A DNA stretch of 8,177 nucleotides from Curvibacter sp. (GCA_003500955.1 DNQP01000264.1:1-8177); one strand, 5' to 3'; shown: positions 1-7,921, numbered from the stretch's first letter. Numbers and translations: made by a program. The notes: a model not told the origin generated them from the sequence alone.

Positions 1-469
1 TCATCAGTTCCTGCAGGCGACGGCGCGCGCGCGACAGACGCGACATCACCGTTCCGACAGGCACTCCCGTGATGCTCGCCACCTCGGCATAACCCAGATC
101 TTCCAGCGTGACCAGCAGCAGCACGACGCGCTGCTCCTCGGGCAGGCGCAGCAGGCAGCGCTGCAGATCGAGCGTGTGGTCCTGCATGCCGGGCGGAGCC
201 GATGGCTCCTGACCCAGATCGTCGAGGTCCAGCGGGCGACCCAGCTCACCCTGGCGCAGGGTGCGGCGCACCTGGCTGGCGTAGAGGTTGTGCATCAGGG
301 TGAAGAGCCAGGCTCGCAGGTCCGAGCCGACCTGCCACAGCCGCCATTTGGTGCAGGCACGTTCCAGGGTGTCCTGGACCAAATCGTCGGCGGCCCAGGC
401 ATCCCCGGTCAGCGCGCGCGCATAGCGGCGCAGGCCGGGGATCTGGGCTTTCAGGTCGGAGGCGTCCAT
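1..469 (-). CDS. ECF-type RNA polymerase sigma factor (3' end cut by window edge)
   Basis: This is an extracytoplasmic-function sigma-70 subunit, which directs RNA polymerase to a small regulon, usually under control of an anti-sigma factor. 156 residues are visible and the last few are outside the window. Region 2 spans about residues 9-70 and includes DDLVQDTLERA (28-38), the RAWLF segment (52-56) and the HNLYASQVRR stretch (60-69). A linker rich in D, G and P follows. Region 4 spans about 102-156, with LRLPEEQRVVLLL (107-119), the helix-turn-helix around YAEVASITGVPVGTVMSRLSRAR and a basic end. There is no region 1 or 3, as expected for ECF sigmas. The ATG at 469 is the likely start because an in-frame TAG lies 15 bases upstream. 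The upstream lipoprotein gene ends 43 bases away on the same strand, so the two probably share a transcript. An anti-sigma gene would be expected just past the left edge, but this cannot be seen. The exact ECF subgroup is unknown. Confidence 0.93.
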   Translation of the reverse strand, partial: MDASDLKAQIPGLRRYARALTGDAWAADDLVQDTLERACTKWRLWQVGSDLRAWLFTLMHNLYASQVRRTLRQGELGRPLDLDDLGQEPSAPPGMQDHTLDLQRCLLRLPEEQRVVLLLVTLEDLGYAEVASITGVPVGTVMSRLSRARRRLQELM

Positions 470-512
470 CTCGGTCGCACTCTATACCGGAGACGGACGC
501 GCCGGTTCAGCC

Positions 513-899
513 TCAGGGACGAGCGAGCTGCCAGACCTTGTTGACACCGTCGCCCGTGCGGTCGCCGGGCTTGGCATCCTTGACCCAGTAGTACAGGGGC
601 TTGCCCTTGAAGGCCCACTGCTTCTTGCCGTCGTCGCGGGTGATGACGCTGTAGTCGCCGCTGCCCTTGTCCATGTCGCCGGCCATCAGGGGCGGCCAAT
701 TGGCTGCACAGGGACCGTTGCAGACCGATTTGCCGCTGCCGGCGGTGTCGCGGTCAAAGGTGTACAAGCTCATGCCGTTGGGGCCGGTCAGGATGCCGTC
801 GCTGACCTTGGCCGGGGCGCCGGACATGGCGGCACAGCCGGCGAGGAGGGCAGCGGACAGGCTCAGGCCGAGCAGGAAGTGGGTGGAAGTGATGCGCAT
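513..899 (-). CDS. COG4315-type lipoprotein with two Yx(FWY)xxD motifs
   Basis: This 128-aa secreted lipoprotein belongs to the family described as 'predicted lipoprotein with conserved Yx(FWY)xxD motif' (COG4315, Lipoprotein_15). Its molecular function is not established. Residues 1-21 form a signal peptide ending in the lipobox L19-A20-G21-C22. Ala at the position after Cys22 fits outer-membrane sorting. The mature part carries the motif twice: Y46-T-F48-D-R-D51 and Y103-Y-W105-V-K-D108. Between them is a C60-N-G-P-C64 pair followed by ANWPPL. The start at 899 is backed by a GGAG at 910-907 on the minus strand, seven bases before the ATG. The gene lies between smpB (90 bases upstream) and the ECF sigma gene (43 bases downstream), all on the minus strand. 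I infer that it is co-transcribed with the sigma factor and may be a target or sensor partner of it. Confidence 0.9.
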   Translation of the reverse strand: MRITSTHFLLGLSLSAALLAGCAAMSGAPAKVSDGILTGPNGMSLYTFDRDTAGSGKSVCNGPCAANWPPLMAGDMDKGSGDYSVITRDDGKKQWAFKGKPLYYWVKDAKPGDRTGDGVNKVWQLARP

Positions 900-946
900 G
901 GAAAGTCTCCGTCGGTGGGCGGCACAACAGCGTGCACGACGGGATA

Positions 947-972
947 AACGCCGGGCGGTCCCCTTTTATTCC
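947..972 (-). promoter_or_regulatory. candidate ECF promoter for the lipoprotein-sigma pair
   Basis: On the minus strand GGAAT (972-968) is followed by 17 bases and then CGTT (950-947). This layout resembles ECF promoters, for example the GGAAC-N16/17-CGTT of EcfG-type sigmas. Transcription would begin near 940, leaving about a 40-base leader before the lipoprotein ATG at 899. The position between smpB and the lipoprotein gene fits autoregulation by the sigma encoded downstream. This is a motif match by eye; no start site has been shown. Confidence 0.4.
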
Positions 973-989
973 ATGCGGGGCGAAAAAAA

Positions 990-1463
990 TCAGCGGTTGC
1001 GGTTTTTCATGGCCCGCTCGACCTCGCGCTTGCCTTCGCGGTCCTTGATGGTGTCGCGCTTGTCATGTTCAGCCTTGCCCTTGGCCAGGCCGATTTCGCA
1101 TTTCACCCTGCCATTCTTCCAGTGCAGGTTCAGCGGCACCAGGGTGTAGCCCTTTTGCTCGACCTTGCCGATCAGGCGCTTGATCTCGTCTTTCTTGAGC
1201 AGCAGCTTCTTGGTCCGCACGGCATCCGGGCGTACATGGGTCGACGCGGTCTTGAGCGGGTTGATCTGGCAGCCGATGACGTACATCTCGCCGTCGCGGA
1301 TGACCACATAGCCATCGGTCAGCTGGACCTTGCCTTCGCGTACGGCCTTGACCTCCCAGCCTTCCAGCACCATGCCGGCTTCGAAGCGTTCCTCGATGAA
1401 ATAGTTGAAGATGGCCTTCTTGTTGTCGGCAATCCGGCTGGATGTTTCAGGTTTTTTGGCCAT
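990..1463 (-). CDS. smpB: SsrA (tmRNA)-binding protein SmpB
   Basis: SmpB binds tmRNA and brings it to stalled ribosomes, where its C-terminal tail stands in for the missing mRNA in the decoding channel. It is cytosolic and essential to trans-translation. The 157-aa length is normal for the family. Visible hallmarks are the N-terminal stretch [17 protein letters not shown] (14-30), the OB-fold core [19 protein letters not shown] (35-53), the NPLKTASTH and RTKKLLLKK segments (68-76, 83-91), and the basic tail [26 protein letters not shown] (130-155). The gene is divergent from ratA across 64 bases, the same neighbourhood as in E. coli. The Shine-Dalgarno is weak (GAGA about seven bases before the ATG). 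The tmRNA gene itself is not in this window. A run of seven T follows the stop directly, but no stem precedes it. Confidence 0.98.
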   Translation of the reverse strand: MAKKPETSSRIADNKKAIFNYFIEERFEAGMVLEGWEVKAVREGKVQLTDGYVVIRDGEMYVIGCQINPLKTASTHVRPDAVRTKKLLLKKDEIKRLIGKVEQKGYTLVPLNLHWKNGRVKCEIGLAKGKAEHDKRDTIKDREGKREVERAMKNRNR

Positions 1464-1491
1464 GCAGTCTCATGTGGGTGCGGGCGCCAAA

Positions 1492-1521
1492 CTTACAATC
1501 CGGTTTGGGCCGCGAGTCCAA
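1492..1521. promoter_or_regulatory. shared smpB/ratA divergent promoter region
   Basis: The 64-base gap between smpB and ratA must drive both genes. For ratA, TACAAT at 1494-1499 is a 5/6 match to the sigma-70 -10 box, giving a leader of about 22 bases, but there is no clear -35. For smpB on the minus strand, TTGGAC (1521-1516) and TGTAAG (1497-1492) are 18 bases apart. The two -10 candidates overlap, so polymerase could not occupy both at once. The same TACAATCCG string recurs upstream of guaB (2900-2908), which supports its use as a -10 element. Assigned by eye only. Confidence 0.38.
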
Positions 1522-1527
1522 CATTCT

Positions 1528-1971
1528 ATGAAAACCGTGCACAAGTCCGTTCTGATCTGGTACAGCCCGCAGGAAATGTACGAACTGGTGACGGGGGTCG
1601 CCGACTACCCCCAGTTTCTGCCCTGGTGCGACCACGCCCAGGTGCTGGAAGCCCATGATGGCGGTGTGACGGCCGAGGTGGGCATCGCCTTCAGCGGCAT
1701 CCGCCAGACCTTCACCACCCGCAACACGCACCTGCCCGGCAGCGCGGTGAAGATGCAGCTCGTGAACGGACCGTTTTCCCAGCTCGACGGGCACTGGTCT
1801 TTCACCCCCGTAGGTCAGGGCCAGCAGCGTGCCTGCAAGGTCGAGCTGGTGCTGAACTATGGCTTTTCCAATGCCTTGCTGGGCAAGCTCGTGGGGCCGG
1901 TGTTCGACAAGATCGCGGCCAGCCTCGTCGACGCATTCGTGAAGCGGGCCGAGCAGGTCTACGGGGTGTAA
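1528..1971 (+). CDS. ratA: RatA/COQ10-type START-domain protein
   Basis: This 147-aa protein of the SRPBCC/START fold (Polyketide_cyc, COQ10 family) matches RatA, reported in E. coli to bind the 50S subunit and block 70S association. Its eukaryotic relatives bind coenzyme Q. Family marks are KSVLIWYSPQEMYELV near the start, VADYPQFLPWC at residues 24-34, the FTTRN and MQLVNGPFSQLDGHWSF segments in the middle, and the C-terminal helix with FDKIAASLVDAFVKRAEQVYG. I chose the ATG at 1528 because the alignment to the family begins there. The longer open frame upstream would run over smpB and has no family similarity. No strong Shine-Dalgarno is seen. rnfH follows after seven bases, so the two form an operon. 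Despite the 'toxin-antitoxin' label often attached, a housekeeping role in respiration or ribosome quality is equally possible. Confidence 0.94.
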   Translation: MKTVHKSVLIWYSPQEMYELVTGVADYPQFLPWCDHAQVLEAHDGGVTAEVGIAFSGIRQTFTTRNTHLPGSAVKMQLVNGPFSQLDGHWSFTPVGQGQQRACKVELVLNYGFSNALLGKLVGPVFDKIAASLVDAFVKRAEQVYGV

Positions 1972-1978
1972 GGCGGGT

Positions 1979-2302
1979 ATGCAGATCGTTGTCGCCTATG
2001 CACCGGCAGCAGGTCAGGTCATCGAGGTGAGCCTGCAGCTTGCCCCAGGTGCCACGCTGCACGATGCGCTGGTGGCCAGTGGCCTGCAGACCGGTCACCC
2101 ATCCATCCAGGACGCCCCTTTGGGCATCTGGGGCCGCAAGGCGGCGCGGGACCAGCCACTGCGCCCGGGCGACCGTGTCGAGATCTACCGGCCCTTGCGG
2201 GTCGACCCCAAGGTGGCGCGCCGAGAGCGTTTTGTCCGACAGGGGGCGGGAACGGCCGGATTGTTCGCCAAGCGTCGGGCCGGTGCCAAGGCTGGCTACT
2301 GA
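1979..2302 (+). CDS. rnfH: RnfH family ubiquitin-fold protein (RatB)
   Basis: This 107-aa cytosolic protein has the beta-grasp fold of the RnfH/UPF0125 family. The E. coli partner of ratA (ratB, yfjF) belongs to the same family, and RnfH was first named next to rnf electron-transport genes. Its biochemical role is unsettled. Marks seen are VVAYA at residues 4-8, GATLHDALVASG (24-35), the LGIWGRKA block (48-55) and the signature LRPGDRVEIYRPLRVDPKVARRER (61-84), followed by a basic tail of ordinary length. Its start lies seven bases after the ratA stop, with AAGGCGGG in between as the ribosome site, so translation is probably linked to ratA. It is not a toxin antidote as far as the family literature I know shows; the RatB name reflects position. 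Confidence 0.93.
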   Translation: MQIVVAYAPAAGQVIEVSLQLAPGATLHDALVASGLQTGHPSIQDAPLGIWGRKAARDQPLRPGDRVEIYRPLRVDPKVARRERFVRQGAGTAGLFAKRRAGAKAGY

Positions 2303-2311
2303 CCGGCGCCT

Positions 2312-2800
2312 TCAGCGGCAGTTTTCGTTGATGATGGTCTGGAGCCGTTGGCTCTCGGCCGACAGACCGGCCTCGTCCAGAAACTCACGTTCGCCTTTTT
2401 CGTTGACGCGAGCAATGCGCGCTCCCGAGTCGATACCGGATTTGGCCTGCTGGGCGCGGCTGCAGTTTTCAGCTCGGACCCGGGCGTTGCGTTCCTCTTC
2501 TTCCTTGCGCTTGGCAGCCTCGGCAGCCTCAGCCTGTTGGCGCTTTTCCTGTAGGCCCTTGTCGACACCTGCCTGGGGTGCTGCCGATGCTGCGGCGGGG
2601 GCAGCAGGCGCTGCCGGCACGGGCAGGGCAGGGCCACGGCTGCCAGGTCTTTTGAGGATGTTCCTGTCCGGCACATCCGCCGGCGGCGGACGGTCGCTGA
2701 AGACCTTGCGGCCATCCTTGTCCAGCCATTGCCATTGGGCGCTGGCCGTCAGCGCATACAGGCAGGCGGCCAGGACGATGAGGGGGCGGATCATGTTCAT
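2312..2800 (-). CDS. secreted DUF4124 protein with coiled-coil tail
   Basis: This predicted exported protein has 162 aa. Residues 1-21 form a signal peptide ending ALTASA before QW. A DUF4124 unit follows (about 21-50), with the typical WQWLDKDGRKVFSDRPPP pattern. Then comes an Ala/Pro-rich flexible stretch (55-78) and a charged Q/E/A/K-rich helix that is probably coiled coil (83-112). The end contains two cysteines (113 and 161) that could form a disulfide. DUF4124 proteins are common in Proteobacteria as periplasmic proteins of unknown function. ATG at 2800 is taken as the start; a second ATG at 2794 is possible. Neither has a clear Shine-Dalgarno. The longer open frame reaching 3184 would overlap guaB on the other strand and lacks similarity. 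The gene converges on rnfH with nine bases between stops and is divergent from guaB. Confidence 0.88.
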   Translation of the reverse strand: MNMIRPLIVLAACLYALTASAQWQWLDKDGRKVFSDRPPPADVPDRNILKRPGSRGPALPVPAAPAAPAAASAAPQAGVDKGLQEKRQQAEAAEAAKRKEEEERNARVRAENCSRAQQAKSGIDSGARIARVNEKGEREFLDEAGLSAESQRLQTIINENCR

Positions 2801-2806
2801 GCCCGC

Positions 2807-2812
2807 AGTGTA
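2807..2812 (-). promoter_or_regulatory. candidate -10 box of the DUF4124 gene, start site at or near the ATG
   Basis: TACACT on the minus strand is a reasonable sigma-70 -10 box, six bases before the ATG at 2800. Transcription starting seven bases after the box would begin on the A of that ATG, giving a message with no leader. This agrees with the missing Shine-Dalgarno. The nearest -35-like element, TTGCCC (2838-2833), lies 20 bases away, which is too far for a standard promoter, so the call is tentative. Confidence 0.25.
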
Positions 2813-2833
2813 GCGCCGTAGCACCGGCTTTCG

Positions 2834-2863
2834 GGCAATGCCCGCTGCTGCTGTGGCATTGCC
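2834..2863. promoter_or_regulatory. twin GGCAwTGCC palindromes, possible operator
   Basis: GGCAATGCC at 2834-2842 and GGCATTGCC at 2855-2863 are perfect reverse complements of each other. Each is also an odd-length palindrome (GGCA-w-TGCC), and the left one extends to GGGCAATGCCC (2833-2843). Their centres are 21 bp apart, two turns of B-DNA, as is often seen for a dimer or tetramer regulator binding one face. They lie about 53 and 74 bases upstream of the likely guaB start of transcription. The left copy also covers the -35 zone of the divergent DUF4124 gene. The binding protein is unknown. A simple hairpin of nine pairs with a 12-base loop is the alternative reading. Confidence 0.4.
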
Positions 2864-2899
2864 GCAGCGGGTCCGGCAGCGCACCGGTGCCGAGGCGGG

Positions 2900-2918
2900 T
2901 ACAATCCGTTTTTTGGAG
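2900..2918 (+). promoter_or_regulatory. guaB promoter -10 box and ribosome site
   Basis: TACAAT at 2900-2905 matches five of six bases of the -10 consensus. GGAG at 2915-2918 sits nine bases before the guaB ATG. Transcription would begin near 2912 with a very short leader of about 16 bases, so a riboswitch-type leader is ruled out. No -35 hexamer is present at 16-18 bases; instead a 10-bp perfect palindrome GCACCGGTGC (2881-2890) lies just upstream, which may hint at an activator or repressor site. Confidence 0.45.
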
Positions 2919-2924
2919 CTTTGA

Positions 2925-4397
<1,473 letters not shown>

Positions 4398-4412
4398 CCG
4401 TCCGCAACACCC

Positions 4413-4455
4413 AGGCCCGAACACTGCAAGCGGCGTTCGGGCCTTGATCTTTTCT
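4413..4455 (+). terminator. hairpin between guaB and guaA, partial terminator or attenuator
   Basis: The arms at 4413-4422 (AGGCCCGAAC) and 4435-4444 (GTTCGGGCCT) pair perfectly over 10 bp around a 12-base loop. They are followed by TGATCTTTTCT, a T tract broken by G, A and C. It starts 16 bases after the guaB stop and ends close to the guaA ATG at 4461. An imperfect tract suggests partial termination with readthrough, or 3' protection of the guaB part of the message. Since guaA has no evident promoter of its own in this gap, full termination is unlikely. Confidence 0.6.
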
Positions 4456-4460
4456 AAGCC

Positions 4461-6074
4461 ATGCAACACCAGAAGATCCTCATCCTCGATTTCGGCTCCC
4501 AGGTCACCCAGCTGATCGCGCGCCGCGTGCGCGAGGCCCATGTCTACTGCGAGGTCCATCCCTGCGACGTGACGGACGACTGGGTGCGCGAGTATGCGGC
4601 CGACGGGCAGCTCAAAGGCGTGATCCTCTCCGGCAGCCATGCCAGCGTTTATGAGGAAAGCACCGACAAGGCGCCGCAGGCGGTGTTCGAACTGGGCGTG
4701 CCGGTGCTGGGCATCTGCTACGGCATGCAGACCATGGCGCAGCAGCTCGGCGGCAAGGTCGAGAGCGGCCACCAGCGCGAGTTTGGCTACGCCGAGGTGC
4801 GCGCCCATGGGCACACGGCCCTGCTCAAGGACATCGCGGACTTCAGCACAGCCGAGGGCCACGGCATGCTCAAAGTGTGGATGAGCCATGGCGACAAGGT
4901 CACCGAGCTGCCGCCCGGCTTCAAACTGATGGCCTCCACGCCGAGCTGCCCCATCGCCGGCATGGCCGACGAGGCACGCCGCTTCTACGCCGTGCAGTTC
5001 CACCCCGAGGTCACGCACACCGTGCAGGGCCGTCCCTTGCTGGAGCGCTTCGTGCTGCAGATCTGCGGCGTGCGTGCCGACTGGATCATGAAAGACCACA
5101 TTGCCGAGGCCGTCGCGGCCATCCGCCAGCAGGTGGGCGACGAGGAGGTCATCCTGGGCCTGTCTGGCGGCGTCGATTCCTCCGTGGCCGCCGCGCTGAT
5201 CCACCGCGCCATCGGCGACCAGCTGACCTGCGTCTTCGTGGACCACGGCCTGCTGCGCCTGAACGAAGGCGATATGGTCATGGACATGTTTGCGGGCAAG
5301 CTGCATGCCAAGGTGATCCGTGTCGATGCCAGCGAACTCTTTCTGGGCAAGCTGGCCGGCGTCAGCGACCCCGAAAAGAAGCGCAAGATCATCGGCGGCC
5401 TCTTCGTCGATGTCTTCAAGGCCGAGGCCGCCAAACTCAAGGGCGATGGCGCCAAGGGTGCCAAGTGGCTGGCGCAGGGCACCATCTACCCCGACGTGAT
5501 CGAGTCGGGCGGTGCCAAAAGCAAGAAGGCCGTGACCATCAAGAGCCACCACAACGTCGGTGGCCTGCCGGAGCAGCTCGGCCTCAAGCTGCTGGAGCCG
5601 CTGCGCGACCTGTTCAAGGACGAGGTGCGCGAACTCGGCGTGGCCCTGGGCCTGCCGCACGACATGGTCTACCGCCACCCCTTCCCGGGCCCGGGCCTGG
5701 GGGTACGCATCCTCGGTGAGGTCAAGAAGGACTACGCGGACCTGCTGCGCCGTGCCGATGCCATCTTCATCGAGGAGTTGCGCAACTTCAAGGACGAGAC
5801 CACGGGCAAGACCTGGTACGACCTGACCAGCCAGGCCTTCACGGTCTTCCTGCCGGTCAAGAGCGTGGGGGTGATGGGCGACGGCCGTACCTACGACTAC
5901 GTGGTGGCACTGCGTGCCGTGCAGACCAGCGACTTCATGACCGCCGACTGGGCCGAGCTGCCCTACGCACTGCTCAAGAAGGTCTCGGGGCGGATCATCA
6001 ACGAGGTGCGCGGCATCAACCGCGTGACCTATGACGTGAGCTCCAAGCCGCCGGCCACGATCGAGTGGGAGTGA
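4461..6074 (+). CDS. guaA: GMP synthase (glutamine-hydrolysing)
   Basis: GuaA makes GMP from XMP, ATP and glutamine in the cytosol. The class I glutamine amidotransferase domain (about 1-205) has the nucleophile Cys86 in GICYGMQ and the partners His181 and Glu183 in QFHPEVTH. The ATP pyrophosphatase domain holds the P-loop LSGGVDSS (234-241), [12 protein letters not shown] (259-270), [15 protein letters not shown] (335-349) and [11 protein letters not shown] (360-370). The dimerisation domain includes [13 protein letters not shown] (404-416) and ends with the invariant KPPATIEWE. At 537 aa it is slightly longer than the 525-aa E. coli enzyme. The additions are near 327-334 and 446-453. The oxyanion-region motif reads SGSH (57-60) where E. 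coli has SGGP. No Shine-Dalgarno is visible before the ATG, but the family N-terminus starts here. It follows guaB and converges on the next gene with seven bases between stops. Confidence 0.99.
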   Translation: MQHQKILILDFGSQVTQLIARRVREAHVYCEVHPCDVTDDWVREYAADGQLKGVILSGSHASVYEESTDKAPQAVFELGVPVLGICYGMQTMAQQLGGKVESGHQREFGYAEVRAHGHTALLKDIADFSTAEGHGMLKVWMSHGDKVTELPPGFKLMASTPSCPIAGMADEARRFYAVQFHPEVTHTVQGRPLLERFVLQICGVRADWIMKDHIAEAVAAIRQQVGDEEVILGLSGGVDSSVAAALIHRAIGDQLTCVFVDHGLLRLNEGDMVMDMFAGKLHAKVIRVDASELFLGKLAGVSDPEKKRKIIGGLFVDVFKAEAAKLKGDGAKGAKWLAQGTIYPDVIESGGAKSKKAVTIKSHHNVGGLPEQLGLKLLEPLRDLFKDEVRELGVALGLPHDMVYRHPFPGPGLGVRILGEVKKDYADLLRRADAIFIEELRNFKDETTGKTWYDLTSQAFTVFLPVKSVGVMGDGRTYDYVVALRAVQTSDFMTADWAELPYALLKKVSGRIINEVRGINRVTYDVSSKPPATIEWE

Positions 6075-6081
6075 CGCCGGC

Positions 6082-7914
6082 CTAGCCGGTCCAGTGCTCC
6101 TGCCGGTGGATCAGGTAGCTGGGCGCCATGAGTCCGCTGGCGCTCGCATGGCTTCTCGCCAGCGGCTCCTGGCTGCGGGACCGCGCGGCCTCTGAATAGG
6201 CCTGTGCGACGCGCTCAGCAGCCTCCAGCGCGGCCGAATCCTGCACCACGGTGTTGGCCTTGCCACGGATCTGGACCATGCGCCAGGACCCGTCGTGGTT
6301 GCGCTGCAGCTCGATCGTCGCCGCACGCTTGCCGTTGCGGCGCAGGGAGAACACCCGCGTGGCACCGCTGGCGCAGGCGTTGACATAGGTGCCAATGCAG
6401 TGGCGCTGCTCCAGCCCCTCTTCGGCCAACAGGGAGCCGGTATCCAGCTCCACCGCCAGGAACGGTCCGGCGTTGTACTGCGGCAGCAGGGCGGGCCAGC
6501 GCACATCCTTTTCGGGATCGACCGTCACGAGCAGGGCGCGGTGCCAGGCGTCCGAGCGTCGGCACAGCGAGGCCCAGGTCACTCCCTTGAGCACGGCACC
6601 GTGTGAATACACATAGTCCGATACGTCCTGGGCATCGTGCAGCAGATTGGCCTCGTCCTGCGGGCTGAGCCGGGCCCGCATGATGGCGCGCAGGAAGATG
6701 CGTGCGTTCTCCTCGCGCAGCGGCCCGGGACGGCCGCGTGTGCGATCGAGGATGCGTTCGACCCCCCGCAGCGCGGGCTGGCAGCGCACCAGCCGCAAGG
6801 GTTCGTTCTGCATGGCGCTGGCCAGCAGATTGATGAAGCGCGCGAAATCACGCAGGATGCGGGCCGAGGGGGGGTAGAACTGCAGCATGAAGCGCAGCAC
6901 CGCGTTGTTCTGCTTGATCAGAAAGCGCCAGCCCTGCATGCTCATGCCTGCGGCCAGAAAACTGGCTCGCACCGCATCGAAAAAGCCCGAGCCCAAAGGC
7001 AGGCCCAGCCCGGAGGATGGGCGCAGACCCAGATCCAGCAGCGGCAGACCGCCTTCTTCGGGGCCGAAAGGCAACTGCTCCAGGTGCGCAGCGACCAGCG
7101 CCACCTGCCCCAGGCTGGCCGCCGTGCCGTAGATCCCAAGCGACAAGGCCAGCACCGGTGGTGCCAGGCTGGCTTGCAGCAAGGCACCACAGTGCGGGTC
7201 GTCGAGCCTGAGCTCCCCAACCTGCCGGACCTTGGCGCTGATCTCACCGCGTTCCAGCAGGAGCCGCACCCGACCGTGGGCCAGCCTGAGCCGGGCCTGC
7301 CAACCACCGGGCCCCGGAAAACGGTCGGACAGCAGATCGTGCAACGGCAGCACCGGATCGACACCGTCGGAATAGGAGTGCTGGTGCAGGAGGTTGTGCA
7401 GCGAGCTGACGTCATCCGGTGTCAAGAGACGGGCATGGTCCAGCGTCAGGGTGCAGTAGGCCGGCTGAGGGCAGGCCATCTCACGCCACAGGAAGCGCTT
7501 GTTACGATTCACGAAGATCTGGAGTTCGCCCGCGTCGAGGTCGACCAGAAATCCCCAGATCACATCACCGCAGGCATCGATGCTGGCCGCGGGCATGAAA
7601 GGAAAGCCCGCATGCCAGGCTTCGAGCCCCTGGAACTCGTCGAAGGCCTCGGCCCAGGTCTGGAAACGGCAACTTTCACCCAGATGGTTTTCCGCGAAGT
7701 CCTGCATGGCCGCGCGGGCCGCTTCGTCGGGGAAAAGGTTCTGATCGGACGCCACCAGCCGCAGCGTGCGGGCATAAGTCTGCAGACGGGCATCGCTGAT
7801 GTGGCGCAGACAGGCCAGCAATTCCGTCAACACCTCTTCGCAGTTGCGCTCGCCGTGCAGGCGCATCAGCTTCTTGTCGCCATCGATCCTGAATCCCACC
7901 AGGGCGCCGCTCAT
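6082..7914 (-). CDS. PcfJ-like domain protein of unknown function
   Basis: The 610-aa protein looks cytosolic, with no signal peptide and no convincing membrane segment. I recognise only the C-terminal part (about 460-575), which resembles the PcfJ-like domain. It has GLEQRHCIGTYVNACASG (500-517) with the His505-Cys506 pair, TRVFSLRRNGKRAATIEL (519-536) and MVQIRGKANT (546-555). PcfJ was named from the enterococcal conjugative plasmid pCF10, and the domain has no proven activity. The first 450 residues match nothing I know. They contain a helical N-terminus with several Cys, a Leu/Gly/Ala-rich middle (244-320) and an Arg-rich stretch (376-415). The ATG at 7914 is preferred over in-frame starts back to 8160: it has the strong ribosome site GAGGTGA seven bases upstream, and the longer form would overlap the divergent gene. 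No conjugation genes are near. Codon use looks like its neighbours. Confidence 0.85.
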   Translation of the reverse strand: MSGALVGFRIDGDKKLMRLHGERNCEEVLTELLACLRHISDARLQTYARTLRLVASDQNLFPDEAARAAMQDFAENHLGESCRFQTWAEAFDEFQGLEAWHAGFPFMPAASIDACGDVIWGFLVDLDAGELQIFVNRNKRFLWREMACPQPAYCTLTLDHARLLTPDDVSSLHNLLHQHSYSDGVDPVLPLHDLLSDRFPGPGGWQARLRLAHGRVRLLLERGEISAKVRQVGELRLDDPHCGALLQASLAPPVLALSLGIYGTAASLGQVALVAAHLEQLPFGPEEGGLPLLDLGLRPSSGLGLPLGSGFFDAVRASFLAAGMSMQGWRFLIKQNNAVLRFMLQFYPPSARILRDFARFINLLASAMQNEPLRLVRCQPALRGVERILDRTRGRPGPLREENARIFLRAIMRARLSPQDEANLLHDAQDVSDYVYSHGAVLKGVTWASLCRRSDAWHRALLVTVDPEKDVRWPALLPQYNAGPFLAVELDTGSLLAEEGLEQRHCIGTYVNACASGATRVFSLRRNGKRAATIELQRNHDGSWRMVQIRGKANTVVQDSAALEAAERVAQAYSEAARSRSQEPLARSHASASGLMAPSYLIHRQEHWTG

Positions 7915-7921
7915 ACCCGTG

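Noticed and set aside
981..992. A run of seven T after the smpB stop (minus strand) as a terminator
   Set aside because: I find no stable stem directly before it.
1405..1527. A 41-residue N-terminal extension of RatA
   Set aside because: It overlaps the 5' end of smpB on the other strand and the RatA family begins at the ATG at 1528.
6076..6090. A small hairpin CCGGC-CTA-GCCGG between the guaA and PcfJ-like gene stops, as a two-way terminator
   Set aside because: It has only five pairs with a three-base loop and no T tract on either side. It is more likely chance in GC-rich DNA.
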